Shown here: positions 45,276-55,064 of the stretch, one piece after another
How the letters are laid out: each line of letters opens with the position of its first letter
How positions within the stretch are numbered: the first letter of the stretch is position 1
NCBI RefSeq assembly: GCF_000238295.3
Contig: NZ_AHCD03000026.1
Span: 62,001 to 126,000 of the forward strand
From: Pseudoalteromonas rubra
GTDB taxonomy: Bacteria; Pseudomonadota; Gammaproteobacteria; Enterobacterales; Alteromonadaceae
Length of the DNA stretch: 64,000 bases
Direction: 5' to 3'
Program-made: the position numbers and the translations under genes
Notes under the pieces: model-generated
What the model was told of the DNA's origin: nothing
Databases searched by the model: none
Seen by the model: only the letters and a program-made list of their open reading frames with translations

Positions 45276-47603
45276 TTACGAGTTTTCAGCGAGCTTTGCA
45301 ATTAATGAGTGAAGGGCAGATTGCCCTTCTCTTATTTTCACTTCCAGTTCATCCAGCCAACCTGCACGCTGCTCTGTGTCTACCTGAGCACCTTCCAGTT
45401 CCATCGTTTTAGCATGTAATTGCACATTTTGCAGACCAACAGATCCTGCGGCGCCTTTGAGTTTATGTGCCACAGACACATAAGTCTCAGTATCCGCATT
45501 TTGATTAGCCTCATCCAGCTCTTTGTAATAAGTCGGGTTAAGGCGGGCAAATAAGTCACAGCTGCGCTTAAAGGGCTCTATACCCATAGATGATACAAAA
45601 TCAGTGATTGTCTCCACATCCAGTAAAGCCTGCTCTTGCTCACTCAATTGCAAAGGCTCAGACTGAGGCGAAGCTTGTTTGTCTTTGCTTGCTTCTATCC
45701 CAAACAGCTCCGCAAGCATCTTGTCCAGCTTTGTGGTGTTGATCGGTTTTGCTAGTGCGCCCTGAATGTCAATGCCTTGCAGCTCTTGCTCTGCGCTCCG
45801 CACATTGGCCGTCAACGCCACAATCGGTAACTCGTCAAAATGGCTATCGGCGCGGATCTGCCGCGCAACCTCATCACCATTGATATCTGGCAGCTGCATA
45901 TCAAGCAGGATCAGATCCAGCTCGTCCTCAGTTTCAACCATCGACAAGGCATCTTCCCCGGTTTCTGCCCAGACCACCTCGTGTCCACGCTGTTCTAGCA
46001 AGTTAGTGGCAATTTCAGCATTCAGTGGCACATCTTCTACCAACAAAATGTAAAGGCTACGGCCCGCATAGCTTTGCTCGTTTGGCGCTGAGCAGAGCTC
46101 TAAAGGTAGCTCCACATCAAAGCGGCTCCCCTCTCCTTGCATGCTGCTGACATGAATCGTACCTTTCATGGCATGTACCAGCGCTTTTGTCACCGCCAGG
46201 CCAATGCCAGAACCAATGGCATTATTACCACTGGCATCAGGCGCTTTGTAATACATGTCAAAAATGCGGTCTTGTTGATCAGAAGGGATCCCCACCCCAG
46301 TATCGATCACACTGATAGACAACCAGGGCCCATCTGCACGGTTTTCGCGGCGACACTCCAGGGTAACACCACCTCGGTGGGTAAATTTCACGGCGTTGTT
46401 GATCAGGTTCCACAACACCTGGCGCAAACGAGTCGGATCTAATAAAGCATAGATATCCAGCATACCGGAGCGCTTGATGTTGAACTCAAGGGCTTTTTGT
46501 TCCGCTATCAAGCCCGCAAAGTTGACAACATCATTGATAAAGTCCGACACATTGATGCTGTCTGTAGCAATATCCAGCTGTTCTCTGTCAATCTTGTCCA
46601 GATCGATAATGTCGTTAAAGATATTACCTAAGGTTTCAGCACTGGAGAAAACGGTGTTACACCAGCTTTTTTGTTGTTTTGTCAGTTCAGTGTCCAGCAA
46701 CATACGTGTCAGACCCACAATACCATTGAGCGGGGTGCGCAGTTCGTGACTCAAAGTGGCAATAAATTTCCCTTTATCTTTGTAAGCCGTTTCCAGTGCC
46801 TGCTCAGCTTCTTTACGACTGGTGATATCACGACCGAACGCAAGCAGCCCGATATATTCCCCATCATCATTAATAAAGGGCAGTTTACGCATCTCAAACC
46901 AGCAGTTTTCGTTGGCAACCGGGTATTCTACGTCAACATTGATCGATTGCTGGGTTTCTATCACTTGCTCATCGGTTTGCAGTACCCTTGGAATATCCTG
47001 CTCACCAAAGACTTCCTGTACCGTATGGCCAATCAGTTGTTCACTGGTTTTGCCAATGACTTGTTCAAACTTCTTGTTGCAACCCGCAAATACGCCCCGT
47101 TCATCACGGTAATAGAATAAGTCAGGAGAGGAGTCCACGATACTACGCAGTAACATACTCTGTTGTGCCAGCTCTTGTTCAGCTTTACGCCGCTCTGAGA
47201 TTTCTTTGCGCAATTCTGCTATTGCCCGGTGCTTTGCGTGCAGCGCCATTTTCCGCTCGTCAATTTCGTTATTGAGCCGGTTAATGTTGTCTTTGAGTGT
47301 CTGGTTGAGCAGTTTTTCTTGTTGTGTCGCAGATTCAAGATATTCTTTTGACGCGTCGAGCTGACGCATTGCATAGATAGCAACAGAAAGCAGCAATGGG
47401 GAGGTTAATGCGGCAAATAACACCACAGACAGCACATTGACCAGTGTGACTTCACCGAGCGCCACGTAGTAAAACATACACGCCAACACCAGAGACACGA
47501 TCAGCACAAAAGCGTAGGCCACAACCCCCGCCCAGCGGTCTCCGTAGTTTTTAATCAAATTCGATAAAATTCGGGCCCAAGTCCCAAATGAAGAGTCAAG
47601 CAT
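45276..47603 (-). CDS. arcB: Aerobic respiration control hybrid kinase ArcB
   Basis: This 775-residue hybrid kinase is close in length to E. coli ArcB. It has two N-terminal helices (about 25-80), a coiled coil, PAS (SIVDSSPDLFYYRDERGVFAGCN), HisKA (TLSHELRTPLNGIVGL) and HATPase (GSGIGLAVTKAL). A receiver (LILLDMQLPDING) and a C-terminal HPt (SVAHKLKGAAGSVGL) complete the relay. It reports quinone redox state to ArcA. The extreme 3' end, on the opposite strand, holds the terminator of arcA. Confidence 0.95.
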   Translation of the reverse strand: MLDSSFGTWARILSNLIKNYGDRWAGVVAYAFVLIVSLVLACMFYYVALGEVTLVNVLSVVLFAALTSPLLLSVAIYAMRQLDASKEYLESATQQEKLLNQTLKDNINRLNNEIDERKMALHAKHRAIAELRKEISERRKAEQELAQQSMLLRSIVDSSPDLFYYRDERGVFAGCNKKFEQVIGKTSEQLIGHTVQEVFGEQDIPRVLQTDEQVIETQQSINVDVEYPVANENCWFEMRKLPFINDDGEYIGLLAFGRDITSRKEAEQALETAYKDKGKFIATLSHELRTPLNGIVGLTRMLLDTELTKQQKSWCNTVFSSAETLGNIFNDIIDLDKIDREQLDIATDSINVSDFINDVVNFAGLIAEQKALEFNIKRSGMLDIYALLDPTRLRQVLWNLINNAVKFTHRGGVTLECRRENRADGPWLSISVIDTGVGIPSDQQDRIFDMYYKAPDASGNNAIGSGIGLAVTKALVHAMKGTIHVSSMQGEGSRFDVELPLELCSAPNEQSYAGRSLYILLVEDVPLNAEIATNLLEQRGHEVVWAETGEDALSMVETEDELDLILLDMQLPDINGDEVARQIRADSHFDELPIVALTANVRSAEQELQGIDIQGALAKPINTTKLDKMLAELFGIEASKDKQASPQSEPLQLSEQEQALLDVETITDFVSSMGIEPFKRSCDLFARLNPTYYKELDEANQNADTETYVSVAHKLKGAAGSVGLQNVQLHAKTMELEGAQVDTEQRAGWLDELEVKIREGQSALHSLIAKLAENS
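45311..45339 (+). terminator. arcA terminator embedded in the arcB 3' coding end
   Basis: On the + strand, GAAGGGCA / TGCCCTTC with a GAT loop is followed by TCTTATTTTC. It lies 43 bases after the arcA stop and wholly inside the last codons of arcB. Confidence 0.6.
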
Positions 47604-47874
47604 AATAAAATCACCTAGTTAACCCCTACATTATACCTGACCAAAACACAGAAGCGAGTGACCAAAGGTCGCAGGCGACATTGCACAAACTAAAATAACC
47701 TCTGTAGCGCCCGTATTCCGTGTCTTTTGTTGATGTTTAGAAAGTCGACATCAGCGTATGAATTTTTGCACACTTGGGCGATTTTTTTACCAGAAATTTT
47801 CCAACGGGCTCGGCAAGTTGTGACATTTTGGTGTAACATGCCCCACCCTGATAGTCGTGATTAAGAGAGTTCAA

Positions 47875-48795
47875 ATGCCAACTTCAATGCCTGACATTGC
47901 ACATTCTGCGGACGCTTTACAAGAAGGTAAGCTAGACTGGGTCGGAATGGGAAATATCGAGCTACCTTTATTGTTATCCAGCAAAGGGATGAATGATACA
48001 CCCGTCACAGCCAAAGCGGATGCGTTTGTCAGCCTGGACAGAGAAGATGCGAAAGGTATCCATATGTCACGGTTATTTTTGGCACTCGACTCGTTGTCCT
48101 GTGAGCAGACGCTGACACCCGCGACGATTCGCTCGGTTCTGGATAGCTTTATCACCAGTCATGAAGGACTGAGCCACAGCGCTAAAGTCACGTTTCATTT
48201 CGAATTACCACTGCGCCGTGCTTCCTTATTAAGTGGTAAACAAGGCTGGAAAAACTACCCGGTTGTGATCACAGCGAACCTGACAAACGGCCAGTTTAAT
48301 CTGGAATTAGCCGTTGATGTCACTTATTCATCAACCTGTCCTTGTTCTGCTGCGCTTGCCCGTCAGCTGATCCAAAACGCCTTTGAAGAAAAGTTTGCCG
48401 ATCAGTCTCTCGATCATGCCAGTGTTCACGCCTGGTTAGGCACCACCGAAGGTATCCTGGCAACACCGCACTCACAGCGTTCAGTGACGAATATCAAGGT
48501 CAAACTGGATGAGCATTGTCAGGAGTTTGACATCCTGGGCCTGGTCAACATGGTAGAAGATGAACTGAAAACGCCTGTACAGGCTGCAGTTAAACGTGAA
48601 GATGAGCAAGAATTTGCCCGCCTTAACGGTCAAAACCTGATGTTCTGTGAAGATGCCGCCAGAAAGCTCAAAGCCTTGTTTGAAGCAGAAAATTATCCAG
48701 ACTACTATATAAAGATAAACCACTACGAATCTTTGCATGCACACGATGCCGTTGCGTATGCCGTAAAAGGCCTGAAAGACGGCTACCGCGTCTGA
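47875..48795 (+). CDS. folE2: GTP cyclohydrolase FolE2
   Basis: A protein of about 306 residues from ATG 47875 (MPTSMPDIA), with GAGAG upstream. The type IB signature includes HMSRLFLAL, SYSSTCPCSAALARQL (metal-ligand Cys) and the late NHYESLHAHDAVAY. It opens GTP for folate or queuosine synthesis and, unlike FolE, can use metals other than zinc. Whether a folE is also present cannot be seen here. A terminator-like hairpin follows. Confidence 0.94.
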   Translation: MPTSMPDIAHSADALQEGKLDWVGMGNIELPLLLSSKGMNDTPVTAKADAFVSLDREDAKGIHMSRLFLALDSLSCEQTLTPATIRSVLDSFITSHEGLSHSAKVTFHFELPLRRASLLSGKQGWKNYPVVITANLTNGQFNLELAVDVTYSSTCPCSAALARQLIQNAFEEKFADQSLDHASVHAWLGTTEGILATPHSQRSVTNIKVKLDEHCQEFDILGLVNMVEDELKTPVQAAVKREDEQEFARLNGQNLMFCEDAARKLKALFEAENYPDYYIKINHYESLHAHDAVAYAVKGLKDGYRV

Positions 48796-48823
48796 TCCAG
48801 TCAGGCAATTTGCTTTTCTTAAA

Positions 48824-48850
48824 CGCTCGGCCGTCCCAAAACGCCGAGCG
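48824..48850 (+). terminator. Hairpin after folE2
   Basis: CGCTCGGC / GCCGAGCG with an 11-base loop, followed by TATTTAATCTTT. Confidence 0.7.
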
Positions 48851-48939
48851 TATTTAATCTTTAACTCTCCTTAAAAGTCACTTTAGGCACGCTCTTTGCT
48901 TAATAGTCTCCAAGTCAAATTGTTGTCGTGGAGTGATTT

Positions 48940-49530
48940 ATGGAACTAACATTATTATCTATTCTGGCGCTGGTCGTTATTGCTTCCATTGTTATTTCAA
49001 AATATACGGATAACGGCGGTAATCCCTATCCGTTTAATCGAAAAGAGTCTGTATTCACAACAGTCGAAGCCTCCTTCTTACAGCTGTTAGAACGGTCAGT
49101 AGGGGACAAGTTTAAGATTGTCAGCCGGGTTAAGCTGATTGAAATCATCGAGTGTAAACCTGGCCTGTCTAAAAAAGCGCGTCGGGCTGCCATCACCAAA
49201 GCACAAAACAAGCAGCTCGATTATGTGCTGGTTGACAAAGAAACGCTCAATATTGTCGCTGCCGTTGATCTGGTTAACAACGCCAATAAAAATGGCCACA
49301 AAGCGCAAAAAGACTGGTTCGTCAGCGGTGCGCTGGAATCAGCCGGGATCCCACATATTCGTATGAAGGTAAAAAGCGGTTACAAAAGCGCTGAAGTGCG
49401 GGCTGCCATCCTGTTTAAACTAGGCAAGAAACCAGAACCACAGGGCAAGCCACGCAATCGCAATTACAAACCTGCAGTACTTTCACCGTCTCAGGCCAAA
49501 GCTGCGGCAACCCAACTGGCAGAAATTTAG
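48940..49530 (+). CDS. DUF2726 domain protein
   Basis: This 196-residue protein has an N-terminal membrane anchor (about 2-20). A DUF2726 domain follows: YPFNRKESVFTTVEASFLQLL, then FKIVSRVKLIEIIE, LDYVLVDKETLNIVAAVDLVN and the late GIPHIRMKVKSGYKSAEVRAAI. The arrangement of conserved Glu, Asp and Lys residues recalls the restriction-endonuclease-like fold, and the family often accompanies nucleic-acid functions. The actual role is unknown. It is monocistronic, with a hairpin after the stop. Confidence 0.83.
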   Translation: MELTLLSILALVVIASIVISKYTDNGGNPYPFNRKESVFTTVEASFLQLLERSVGDKFKIVSRVKLIEIIECKPGLSKKARRAAITKAQNKQLDYVLVDKETLNIVAAVDLVNNANKNGHKAQKDWFVSGALESAGIPHIRMKVKSGYKSAEVRAAILFKLGKKPEPQGKPRNRNYKPAVLSPSQAKAAATQLAEI

Positions 49531-49544
49531 CCTGCCTCCCTTTA

Positions 49545-49569
49545 CTGTCGGCCCAACATGGGCTGACAG
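49545..49569 (+). terminator. Hairpin after the DUF2726 gene
   Basis: CTGTCGGCCCA / TGGGCTGACAG, an 11-bp stem with one G-U pair and an ACA loop; no clear T-run. Confidence 0.5.
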
Positions 49570-49657
49570 CAAAACCTCTTAACCTGCCTAACACCATATT
49601 TTCTAACGCCAGTTTTGATATATAATGAGCAACACGGTTAAAAAATAAGAGAAGATT

Positions 49658-50365
49658 ATGAAAGTAGGTATTATTGGCGCGATGGAACAGGAAGTCACGA
49701 TCCTGCGTGACGCAATGAACAATACACAAACCGCAACCAAAGGCGGTTTCACCTTTTATCACGGCGAACTGGGTGGTCACGAAGTAACTCTGGTTCAGTC
49801 TGGTATTGGCAAAGTGGCCGCGACAGTGGCAACAACGCTGCTTATCGACAACTACAGCCCTGACTGCGTTATCAATACCGGTTCAGCTGGCGGCTTTGAT
49901 CCTGAACTGAACGTCGGCGACGTCGTGATCTCGTCTGAAGTAAGACATCATGATGTTGACGTCACAGCATTTGGCTATGAATTGGGTCAGGTACCGCAAA
50001 TGCCAGCGGGCTTTAGTGCGCACTCTGCGCTGGTTGAAGCCGCTCAGCAAAGTGTCGGTGAACTGACTGACATTCAGACAAAAGTGGGTCAGATCTGTAC
50101 CGGTGATTCATTCATGTGCGATCCAGTCCGCATCGACAAGACGCGTCAGGATTTCCCGCACATGCTAGCGGTTGAAATGGAAGGCGCCGCGATTGCTCAG
50201 GCCTGTCATGTTTTACACACACCATTTGTTGTGATCCGTTCACTGTCTGACATCGCCGGCAAAGAATCGCCGCAATCATTCGACGCCTACCTGGAAGTTG
50301 CCTCTGTAAACTCTTCTAAGCTGGTTACTGCCCTGTTGGCAAAGCTGGATCAGGTTTCGCTGTAA
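49658..50365 (+). CDS. mtnN: 5'-methylthioadenosine/S-adenosylhomocysteine nucleosidase
   Basis: This 235-residue enzyme begins MKVGIIGAMEQEVTILRDAM. It has the purine site FMCDP and MLAVEMEGAAIAQACH with the catalytic Asp in SLSDIAG. It cleaves adenine from MTA and SAH, feeding methionine salvage and autoinducer-2 precursors. The next gene starts one base after its stop, so they are co-transcribed. Confidence 0.97.
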   Translation: MKVGIIGAMEQEVTILRDAMNNTQTATKGGFTFYHGELGGHEVTLVQSGIGKVAATVATTLLIDNYSPDCVINTGSAGGFDPELNVGDVVISSEVRHHDVDVTAFGYELGQVPQMPAGFSAHSALVEAAQQSVGELTDIQTKVGQICTGDSFMCDPVRIDKTRQDFPHMLAVEMEGAAIAQACHVLHTPFVVIRSLSDIAGKESPQSFDAYLEVASVNSSKLVTALLAKLDQVSL

Positions 50366-50366
50366 G

Positions 50367-51317
50367 GTGTTAACTGAACATTTGCAAGCCCACACGGGCT
50401 TGCTGATTTTTCTACTGGCAACACTCAGCGCGATAGGATTCAGAACCTCCAGCCTGTATCACCCCAATGTCGTCATGACGCTGTTGTTTACTAACCTGGC
50501 CCAAAAAGTTTATCGCCCTAAGGCGCCCAATCGCTATCAATGGCTATCCGGTAGCCTGGCATATATCCTGCCAATGCTGACTATCCTGCTTATTCTGGCC
50601 GCACTGGGCTATTTGTCTTTCTACCCTCAGTGGCTGGGTGGCCTGGTGTTATTTTTCTGCCTCGATATCCAACATGAACGGCGTGCAAAACGGATTGCGA
50701 TTCTACTTAAACAACAGCAAAAAGCAGCCGCACGCCAGTTACTTGGCGCTATGGTAAACCGGGATGTCGAGAAACTGTCATTGATGGGCATATGTAAGGC
50801 ATGCCTGGACAGCCTGGCATTGCGGGGCATGCGGCATTTCTATCTGGTGATGGTGTTTTATCTGATCGGTGGCCCCCTGCTGGCATTGAGCTATAAATTG
50901 ATGTTGCTCTGCGATCACGCCTGGCGCAGCAAAATGCGACCAGACTCAGCATTTATTAAACCGCTGCAACTGAGCCTGGCGATTTTCGAGTGGTTGCCCG
51001 TCAGGCTGTTCGTTTTAATGATGGCGCTGACACAAAACCTCGGAAAAACACTCCACTACCTAAAACACTATGGTCAGTTCTACCGCCCTGCCAGTTCAGG
51101 TTGGATCCTGGCTTTGTTCGCAGCCAGCCTCAATACCCAGCTAGCCGGGCCACGCTTTTATCAACAGCAGCGATTTGACAATATGCGCATTGGCAGCGAC
51201 AGACCGCCAGAACCGGAGACCATAAGCCTGATGCTCAAGTTATTGGCAACCATGCGCTGGTTCTTCCTCTGCGCACTGTGTCTGTGCTGGTTAACCATTA
51301 ATATTCTCACCCATTAA
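50367..51317 (+). CDS. CobD/CbiB-like membrane protein
   Basis: This 316-residue protein of the cobalamin-biosynthesis CobD/CbiB superfamily has several membrane helices (about 15-30, 60-95, 160-185, 290-312). A loop with ARQLLGAMVNRDVEKLSLMG corresponds to the family's VSRDT-type segment. The late region has SSGWILALFAASLNTQLAGP. True CbiB attaches aminopropanol to cobyric acid. This copy is diverged and lies beside mtnN rather than a cobalamin cluster, so its substrate is uncertain. Confidence 0.8.
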   Translation: MLTEHLQAHTGLLIFLLATLSAIGFRTSSLYHPNVVMTLLFTNLAQKVYRPKAPNRYQWLSGSLAYILPMLTILLILAALGYLSFYPQWLGGLVLFFCLDIQHERRAKRIAILLKQQQKAAARQLLGAMVNRDVEKLSLMGICKACLDSLALRGMRHFYLVMVFYLIGGPLLALSYKLMLLCDHAWRSKMRPDSAFIKPLQLSLAIFEWLPVRLFVLMMALTQNLGKTLHYLKHYGQFYRPASSGWILALFAASLNTQLAGPRFYQQQRFDNMRIGSDRPPEPETISLMLKLLATMRWFFLCALCLCWLTINILTH

Positions 51318-51318
51318 A

Positions 51319-51343
51319 AAGGGCGACCCAAATGGCCGCCCTT
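51319..51343. terminator. Bidirectional hairpin between CobD-like gene and tyrS
   Basis: AAGGGCGACC / GGCCGCCCTT with one mismatch and a CAAAT loop, preceded by A-runs and followed by T-rich sequence. Confidence 0.7.
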
Positions 51344-51373
51344 ACTTTGAATTCACTTCATTAACGCAGTCGA

Positions 51374-52582
51374 TTATTCAACAGTGATTTTGGCGAACTT
51401 GCGTTTACCTACCTGGTAAATCGCTGTAGAGCCTTTTTCAACGCTCAGCTTAGAGTCGGTGACTTTCTCTTCACCATTAAGCTTAACCGCGCCTTGTTTA
51501 ATCATACGCATCGCTTCTGAGGTGCTGGCAACCAGGCCCGCTTCTTTTAATACATTGGTAATGAAAGTCGCAGGCTCAGCAATGGTGATGGTTACTTCTG
51601 GAATATCATCAGGCAGGGCATTTTTCTGGAAACGCTTAATGAAATCCTGATGTGCAGCTTCTGCATCGGCTTCGCTGTGGAAACGTGCGATCATTTCTTT
51701 AGCAAACTCAATCTTAATGTCTCGTGGATTACGGCCACCAGCCACTTCTTCTTTAAGGCCTGCAATTTCTTCCAGTGACTTAGCGCTTAGCAACTCGTAG
51801 TAACGCCACATCAATTCGTCAGAAATCGACATCACTTTACCAAACATGTCGTTTGGCGCATCTGTGATACCAATATAGTTACCCAGTGACTTAGACATCT
51901 TCTGCACGCCATCGGTGCCTTCCAACAATGGCATCATCAGTACGGTTTGCGGCTTCTGACCTTCTTCTTTTTGTAACTCCCTGCCCATTAACAGGTTAAA
52001 GCGCTGATCGGTGCCACCGAGCTCGACATCCGCTTCCAGTGCCACAGAATCCCAACCCTGTACCAACGGGTAGAGGAATTCATGAATAGCAATTGACTGA
52101 CCACCTGCATAACGCTTTTTGAAATCATCACGTTCAAGCATACGCGCAACCGTTTGACGCGCTGCAAGCTTAATCATACCCGCACTGCCTAATTTTTCCA
52201 TCCATTCAGAATTGAACGCCACAGTGGTTTTTGCCGGATCCAGTATCTTAAACACTTGCTCTTTATAGGTTTCAGCATTAGCCAGTACATCTTCACGGGT
52301 CAGCGGTTTACGAGTGACATTTTTACCCGTAGGGTCGCCTATCATGCCGGTGAAATCACCGATCAGGAAAATAACCTCATGTCCTAAGTCTTGGAAAGTT
52401 TTTAGCTTGTTGATTAGGACCGTATGACCCAAGTGCAAATCCGGGGCTGTTGGATCGAAACCCGCTTTGATCCGCAATTTTTTGCCTGACTTCAGCCTTT
52501 CCTTTAAATCTTCTTCAATCAGAATTTCTTCAGCACCGCGCTTTATCTCTGCCAATGCCGTATCTATGTCCACAGTTGTCAC
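51374..52582 (-). CDS. tyrS: Tyrosyl-tRNA synthetase
   Basis: This 402-residue class I synthetase has the HIGH-type motif DLHLGHT, the KMSKS motif in VQKMSKSLGNYIG, and a C-terminal S4 RNA-binding domain. Its length and GGTDQRFNLLMGRELQ region fit the TyrRS form common in Alteromonadales and Pseudomonas rather than the E. coli TyrS form. It is divergent from the M23 peptidase gene. Confidence 0.96.
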   Translation of the reverse strand: MTTVDIDTALAEIKRGAEEILIEEDLKERLKSGKKLRIKAGFDPTAPDLHLGHTVLINKLKTFQDLGHEVIFLIGDFTGMIGDPTGKNVTRKPLTREDVLANAETYKEQVFKILDPAKTTVAFNSEWMEKLGSAGMIKLAARQTVARMLERDDFKKRYAGGQSIAIHEFLYPLVQGWDSVALEADVELGGTDQRFNLLMGRELQKEEGQKPQTVLMMPLLEGTDGVQKMSKSLGNYIGITDAPNDMFGKVMSISDELMWRYYELLSAKSLEEIAGLKEEVAGGRNPRDIKIEFAKEMIARFHSEADAEAAHQDFIKRFQKNALPDDIPEVTITIAEPATFITNVLKEAGLVASTSEAMRMIKQGAVKLNGEEKVTDSKLSVEKGSTAIYQVGKRKFAKITVE

Positions 52583-52735
52583 GCCAACCTCACTCCAACA
52601 ATTTAATCAGTTAATCGCTCGATTTTAGCGTATATTTGGGGTAGTTTAAATGTATAAAAGACTGGTATTTGCGCATTATTACGTATATGCTGCACTATTA
52701 TTTGCAATAATTCTTGACAGCGGAAAAGGCACGTT

Positions 52736-54073
52736 ATGGTACATGCAGTGCACAAACTCCCAAAAAAACACAAGTTGCTGATCCTGGGCTTGCTGTCAGC
52801 AATGGTCGCTATTGCACTCATTCCGTCTGAGAAGGCAACAGCCTCCCGAGATCACGACAAAGACGCGCTCGAAGTCGGCAAGCGCTATGAGCTGCCTTTG
52901 AATGTTGATGAGCAACAACCTCAACTGACAGAGCTCAGTGAAGCGCCCGAAATCATCGAACAGCCGCAGGCTCTTGACGCCCCCCAGTATGACTTCGTCG
53001 ATCACCAGGTTCGCAATGGCGACAGCCTGGCGGTGATTTTTAAGCGCGCCGGCTTTTCAGCACAAACACTACATAAGCTCGTCAATACCAACGCCGAAAC
53101 ACGTAAACTCACCAAGATCCATCCAGGTGAAGTGCTGAGCTTTGCCAGTAATGAACAAGGTGAATTGTTACAGCTGAAATATGTGCTATCGAAAACAGAT
53201 ACACTACTGGTCAGCCGTAATGAGGAAGGTAACTACGCCACGCGGATCGAAAGTAAAGAGATAGAAACCGTCGAAAAGTCAGCCGGCGGCGAAATCAAAT
53301 CCAGCTTTTGGACAGCCGGTATTACGGCTGGCTTGTCTGAGCGTCAGATCATGAACTTTGCCCACATCTTTGGCTGGGATGTCGACTTTGCCAACGATAT
53401 TCGCAAAGGCGATCAATTCTCTTTGATCTATGAATCACATTTTGTAGATGGTGAAGAGATAGGAACTGGCAAAATCATCGCTGCTGAGTTCATCAATCAG
53501 GGAGAACGTTATACAGCGATACGTCACTCCGACGGCGATTTCTACACCCCTGAAGGCCGCAGCATGAAAAAGGCCTTCCTGCGTGCACCGGTTGATTTCA
53601 AATATATTAGTTCCAACTTTAACCCGCGCCGTCTGCATCCTGTCACGGGCCGCGTGTCGGCACACCGCGGCATAGATTACGCCGCCAGAGTTGGCACCCC
53701 TGTGGTATCCGCCGGTAATGGTAAAGTCATTAAATCAGACTTCAACCGCCTGAATGGTAACTATGTATTTATACAGCACGGCAGTCAGTATGTGACCAAG
53801 TACCTGCATCTGCATAAGCGCCATGTCAAAAAAGGCCAGAAGGTCAAGCAGGGCCAGAAAATTGGTACCGTTGGTGCAACGGGCCGCGTAACGGGTGCCC
53901 ATCTGCATTATGAGTTTCTGGTAGATGGCGTGCACCGTAACCCGCGCACAGTCAAGCTGCCTAAGTCACAGCCTTTACCTGCGGCTGAACTCGCCACCTT
54001 TAAACCGCTTGCACAGCAGATGCTCGCCAAGCTGGAACGTAATCGCGAGCTGATGCTGGCATTAAATAATTAA
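52736..54073 (+). CDS. mepM: M23 murein DD-endopeptidase (MepM-like)
   Basis: This 445-residue protein has an N-terminal membrane anchor (about 12-30) and an OapA/LysM-like domain (YDFVDHQVRNGDSLAVIFKRA). The central domain is followed by a LytM/M23 peptidase with zinc ligands in HRGIDYAA and HLHYEF. It cuts peptide cross-links during wall growth. The divergent tyrS position matches related genomes. A terminator shared with the next, convergent gene follows. Confidence 0.93.
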   Translation: MVHAVHKLPKKHKLLILGLLSAMVAIALIPSEKATASRDHDKDALEVGKRYELPLNVDEQQPQLTELSEAPEIIEQPQALDAPQYDFVDHQVRNGDSLAVIFKRAGFSAQTLHKLVNTNAETRKLTKIHPGEVLSFASNEQGELLQLKYVLSKTDTLLVSRNEEGNYATRIESKEIETVEKSAGGEIKSSFWTAGITAGLSERQIMNFAHIFGWDVDFANDIRKGDQFSLIYESHFVDGEEIGTGKIIAAEFINQGERYTAIRHSDGDFYTPEGRSMKKAFLRAPVDFKYISSNFNPRRLHPVTGRVSAHRGIDYAARVGTPVVSAGNGKVIKSDFNRLNGNYVFIQHGSQYVTKYLHLHKRHVKKGQKVKQGQKIGTVGATGRVTGAHLHYEFLVDGVHRNPRTVKLPKSQPLPAAELATFKPLAQQMLAKLERNRELMLALNN

Positions 54074-54091
54074 TCAAACGCTCTAATACAA

Positions 54092-54117
54092 AAAAAGCCA
54101 CCGAAAGGTGGCTTTTT
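54092..54117. terminator. Bidirectional terminator
   Basis: AAAAAGCCACC / GGTGGCTTTTT with a GAAA tetraloop lies between the M23 peptidase gene and the convergent gene at 54136. Confidence 0.93.
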
Positions 54118-54135
54118 GCTGTTTAACAACCTGGC

Positions 54136-55050
54136 TTATGAGCCCGTTATTTTCAGATTTAAGAACTTTTCAAGTGCCTCAGGATCAGCGGCCAGAGACT
54201 GAACTTGCTGAGAAAATGCATTGAAGTCCATTGCCTCATCTAACGACACATTGACCTCCAGCGCATTTAGACCAGCGGCAAAACCACTGAGCCCCTGCTT
54301 GGCTTCTTCAGAAACCGGCACCTGCGCCAGTTGCATGGTCAGCATCTGTTGAAATTGCTCTTTACTTAACCCCTGGTTGGCCAGCAACTCGGTCACCAAA
54401 GCATCTAACTTCGGCTGTCCAGCAATGGCAAATGTCAGGGTTTGTGGCTGCAGTGACTGTACCGCTGAGATCAGCTTGCTCTGCATTTGCAGTTCCTGCT
54501 CCAGCGTCATCTCTGTGCTCTGCTGCATCTCCAGAGAAGTAGCCATCAGATCTGCACTGTTGCCCAGGTCGAAGTTAAACTCAACACCCACTACGCCATC
54601 CGCCTCAACGGAAGATTTGAACTGACTGTTGCCATTGTCCGGGTTATACCGTAAAGAGGACGTAAGCGCATAACTTGTACCAGCCAGCGTGGCTGATTGC
54701 TGTTCCAGTTCCGCTGCCAGCACAGGGCTGAATGTCACATTGGCCAGCTTAACTTCAGTAAACTCACTGACCTTATCTGCTTCATAGCCCTGTAAGCTAA
54801 ATTCACCAATGTTCAGCAGGACCTGTTGCTCCGCAGCATCTTTGATCTCTAAGGACTGTACTTTTATTGTGTTGGTGAACAAATTGTAGGACGACCCCTG
54901 ATGCTCAATAAGCAGCTCAGATTGTTCAGCAAATTGTGTGATTTGCTCCTGTACCACCAACTCTGCTTGTTGATTAGCATAAAAGTGTGCGCCAACAACA
55001 GCAGCAGACAGCACACCCGCCACTGCCAACATAATCGTAGATTTTTTCAT
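54136..55050 (-). CDS. Membrane-anchored periplasmic protein of unknown function
   Basis: This 304-residue protein has an N-terminal signal anchor (about 5-25). It then has a Gln/Leu-rich beta-like region (LFTNTIKVQSLEIKDAAEQQV; VGVEFNFDLGNSADL) and a helical C-terminal third. The build (anchor, then long periplasmic part with alternating hydrophobic residues) is reminiscent of YdgA/DUF945 proteins, but I see no firm match. It follows radA by 14 bases on the same strand, and co-transcription is likely. Confidence 0.8.
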   Translation of the reverse strand: MKKSTIMLAVAGVLSAAVVGAHFYANQQAELVVQEQITQFAEQSELLIEHQGSSYNLFTNTIKVQSLEIKDAAEQQVLLNIGEFSLQGYEADKVSEFTEVKLANVTFSPVLAAELEQQSATLAGTSYALTSSLRYNPDNGNSQFKSSVEADGVVGVEFNFDLGNSADLMATSLEMQQSTEMTLEQELQMQSKLISAVQSLQPQTLTFAIAGQPKLDALVTELLANQGLSKEQFQQMLTMQLAQVPVSEEAKQGLSGFAAGLNALEVNVSLDEAMDFNAFSQQVQSLAADPEALEKFLNLKITGS

Positions 55051-55064
55051 TTTTGTGGATTCCC

